Source: Comamonadaceae bacterium
GTDB taxonomy: Bacteria; Pseudomonadota; Gammaproteobacteria; Burkholderiales; Burkholderiaceae_C
Direction of reading: 5' to 3'
NCBI GenBank assembly: GCA_947458305.1
Contig: CANGZO010000146.1
Span: forward strand, 1-6,133
DNA: 6,133 bases
Shown piece by piece: positions 4,962-6,133 of the stretch. Both the position numbers and the translations under genes were made by a program. Numbering within the stretch: the first letter of the stretch is position 1; each line of letters begins with the position of its first letter. A model generated the notes under the pieces. It did not search any database, was not told the origin of the DNA, and saw only the letters and a list, made by a program, of their open reading frames with translations.

Positions 4962-6104
4962 ATGAACCCGCCGATGCCTTCTGCGGCCGAGCGCGCCTGG
5001 CTGCTGGAGGCCTTCAAAGGGCTGGGGTGCCTGTTCATCGTGCTGCACCATCTGGCCTTTTACGGGCCGATGGCCGATGTGGTGGCCCAAGCTTGGCCAG
5101 ACTGGGTGGGTTGGTTGAACGAGCATGGCCGCTTGGCGGTTCAGGTCTTTTTGGTCTGCGGCGGTTACCTCACGTCCAACAGTTTGGCCAAGTTGGGGCC
5201 TTTGGCCGGACACCAGATTTGGGGCTTGGTGCGCAAGCGTTACCTTCGATTGGCCATTCCCTTGCTTGCAGCGCTCAGCCTCACGGTGCTGGTGACAGAG
5301 CTGCTGCGCCCGTTTTTTGCCCACGATTCTTTGTCACCCCCGCCCGAGTTTTGGCAAGCTTTGGCCCATGTCTTTTTCTTGCAGCACCTGGGGGGCATGG
5401 ATGGCTTGTCTGCCGGGGTTTGGTATGTGGCGGTTGACTTGCAGTTGTATGTTTCGGCCCTGTTGGTGATGCTCATGGCCCAACAGGCCCATGCACTTTG
5501 GCCCCAGTGGCTGCTGAAGGCTTGGCTGGGTACTTTGTGGTTTGTTCTGGTAGCCGCGTCTTTGTGGTGGTGGAACCGGCATCCCGAGCTGGAAGATCTG
5601 AACCTGTATTTTCTGGGCGCATATGGCCTGGGCTGGTTGGCACATGCGGTGCGCCATGCCCAAGCCCCCCAAATCGGCGCCTTGGCAATCGTTGTGCTCG
5701 GTGCAGTGGCCTGGTGGCTGGAGCCCCGGTGGCGCGTGGCCACGGCTTGGGGTGTCGCGATTTGCCTGGCGTGTGCCCCCCAAGCTTGGTGGATGAGAAC
5801 GGGCCAAACCGTGAGCCCTTGGCGGCAAGGGATGGGCTGGTTATCGCGTGTGTCCTATAGCGTCTTTGTGGTGCACTTCGCGGTCAGTCTGGTGGTCAAC
5901 GCTGTGGTCACTCACGGATGGCCCGCTGACCTTTGGGCCAACACCATGGGCATGCTGGCCTCGCTGATCCTGTCCTTGGTGGCAGGCGCTTGGCTTTACG
6001 AAAAAGTCGAAAAGCCAGCGGCCACTGGACGCCGCTGGTGGGTTTGGAGCGAGGTGTTCATCGCCAGCGCTTTGCTGGCGATGCTGATCAATGGGACGCT
6101 TTGA
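4962..6104 (+). CDS. Acyltransferase-3 (OafA/YrhL-like) integral membrane protein
   Basis: This 380-residue protein is predicted to sit in the inner membrane, with about ten hydrophobic spans. The family moves acyl groups, often acetyl, onto surface sugars, lipids or antibiotics. Landmarks in order are EAFKGLGCLFIVLHHLAFYG (16-35, conserved histidine pair H29-H30), VQVFLVCGGYLTS (60-72, the family's VDLFFVLSGFLI motif), RKRYLRLAIP (91-100), WYVAVDLQLY (154-163, equivalent of W.L.VE.QFY with Asp159 in place of Glu), SYSVFVVHFAV (298-308) and WLYEKVEKP (344-352) near the end. The open frame extends upstream to 4821, but that part overlaps the preceding gene out of frame and carries no family motif. 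The ATG at 4962, 17 bases after the NMO stop, fits best. It has only a poor ribosome binding site. The acceptor is unknown, and no surface-polysaccharide genes are visible nearby. Confidence 0.87.
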   Translation: MNPPMPSAAERAWLLEAFKGLGCLFIVLHHLAFYGPMADVVAQAWPDWVGWLNEHGRLAVQVFLVCGGYLTSNSLAKLGPLAGHQIWGLVRKRYLRLAIPLLAALSLTVLVTELLRPFFAHDSLSPPPEFWQALAHVFFLQHLGGMDGLSAGVWYVAVDLQLYVSALLVMLMAQQAHALWPQWLLKAWLGTLWFVLVAASLWWWNRHPELEDLNLYFLGAYGLGWLAHAVRHAQAPQIGALAIVVLGAVAWWLEPRWRVATAWGVAICLACAPQAWWMRTGQTVSPWRQGMGWLSRVSYSVFVVHFAVSLVVNAVVTHGWPADLWANTMGMLASLILSLVAGAWLYEKVEKPAATGRRWWVWSEVFIASALLAMLINGTL

Positions 6105-6133
6105 CTTTGGCCGTGATGTAGGCCAAGGCTTCT
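6088..6133 (-). CDS. Possible C-terminal end of a convergent gene (partial)
   Basis: Read on the - strand from the window edge, bases 6132-6088 give EALAYITAKVKASH and a TGA stop (complement of 6088-6090). Third codon positions are mostly G or C (GCC TTG GCC TAC ATC ACG GCC), matching the bias of the genes in this window. If real, it overlaps the acyltransferase end tail-to-tail by 17 bases. With only 15 codons, and the other - frames also open here, this is weak. The product cannot be named. Confidence 0.3.
   Translation of the reverse strand, partial: EALAYITAKVKASH
6105..6128. repeat. Short inverted repeat after the acyltransferase gene
   Basis: CTTTGGCC (6105-6112) pairs with GGCCAAGG (6121-6128) around an 8-base loop, with one T-G wobble. 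It begins immediately after the stop codon at 6102-6104. It could be part of a terminator, but no T-tract is visible before the window ends. It may also be chance within a convergent coding sequence. Confidence 0.3.

Overview
This 6.1-kb window looks like the chromosome of a GC-rich betaproteobacterium, most likely Burkholderiales and probably Comamonadaceae-like. That placement is inferred from protein style, codon use and gene order, not from a database search. All five complete genes lie on the + strand. They are etfB (77-832), etfA (835-1767), a long DmdC-type acyl-CoA dehydrogenase (2167-3957), an NPD/nitronate-monooxygenase-family flavoenzyme (3991-4944) and a membrane acyltransferase of the acyltransferase-3 (OafA/YrhL) family (4962-6104). 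The last 46 bases may hold the end of a convergent gene on the - strand.

The metabolic logic is simple. The acyl-CoA dehydrogenase oxidises an acyl-CoA and passes electrons to the EtfA/EtfB heterodimer, which normally hands them to ETF:quinone oxidoreductase (not in this window). The NMO-like flavoenzyme follows the dehydrogenase by 33 bases behind a strong ribosome binding site, so the two are probably co-transcribed. The acyltransferase follows 17 bases later with a weak ribosome binding site and may be only a read-through passenger.

The one long non-coding stretch, 1768-2166, is the most unusual part of the window. It begins with a good rho-independent terminator for etfBA (1777-1820). 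Two hairpin-forming elements of exactly the same size follow, at 1823-1906 and 2011-2094. Each is 84 bp, made of 29-bp inverted arms around a 26-nt loop. The arm sequences of the two elements are essentially unrelated, yet the loops are identical over 26 nt (32 nt with three flanking bases on each side) and lie in opposite orientation. The conserved loop contains GCGAAGC, known as an exceptionally stable DNA mini-hairpin. I do not recognise this element as a named family; it is the best candidate here for something undescribed.

Positions 1-76 are AT-richer upstream sequence with the etfB ribosome binding site and no clearly assignable gene. I saw no tRNA, rRNA, CRISPR array, transposase or integrase.
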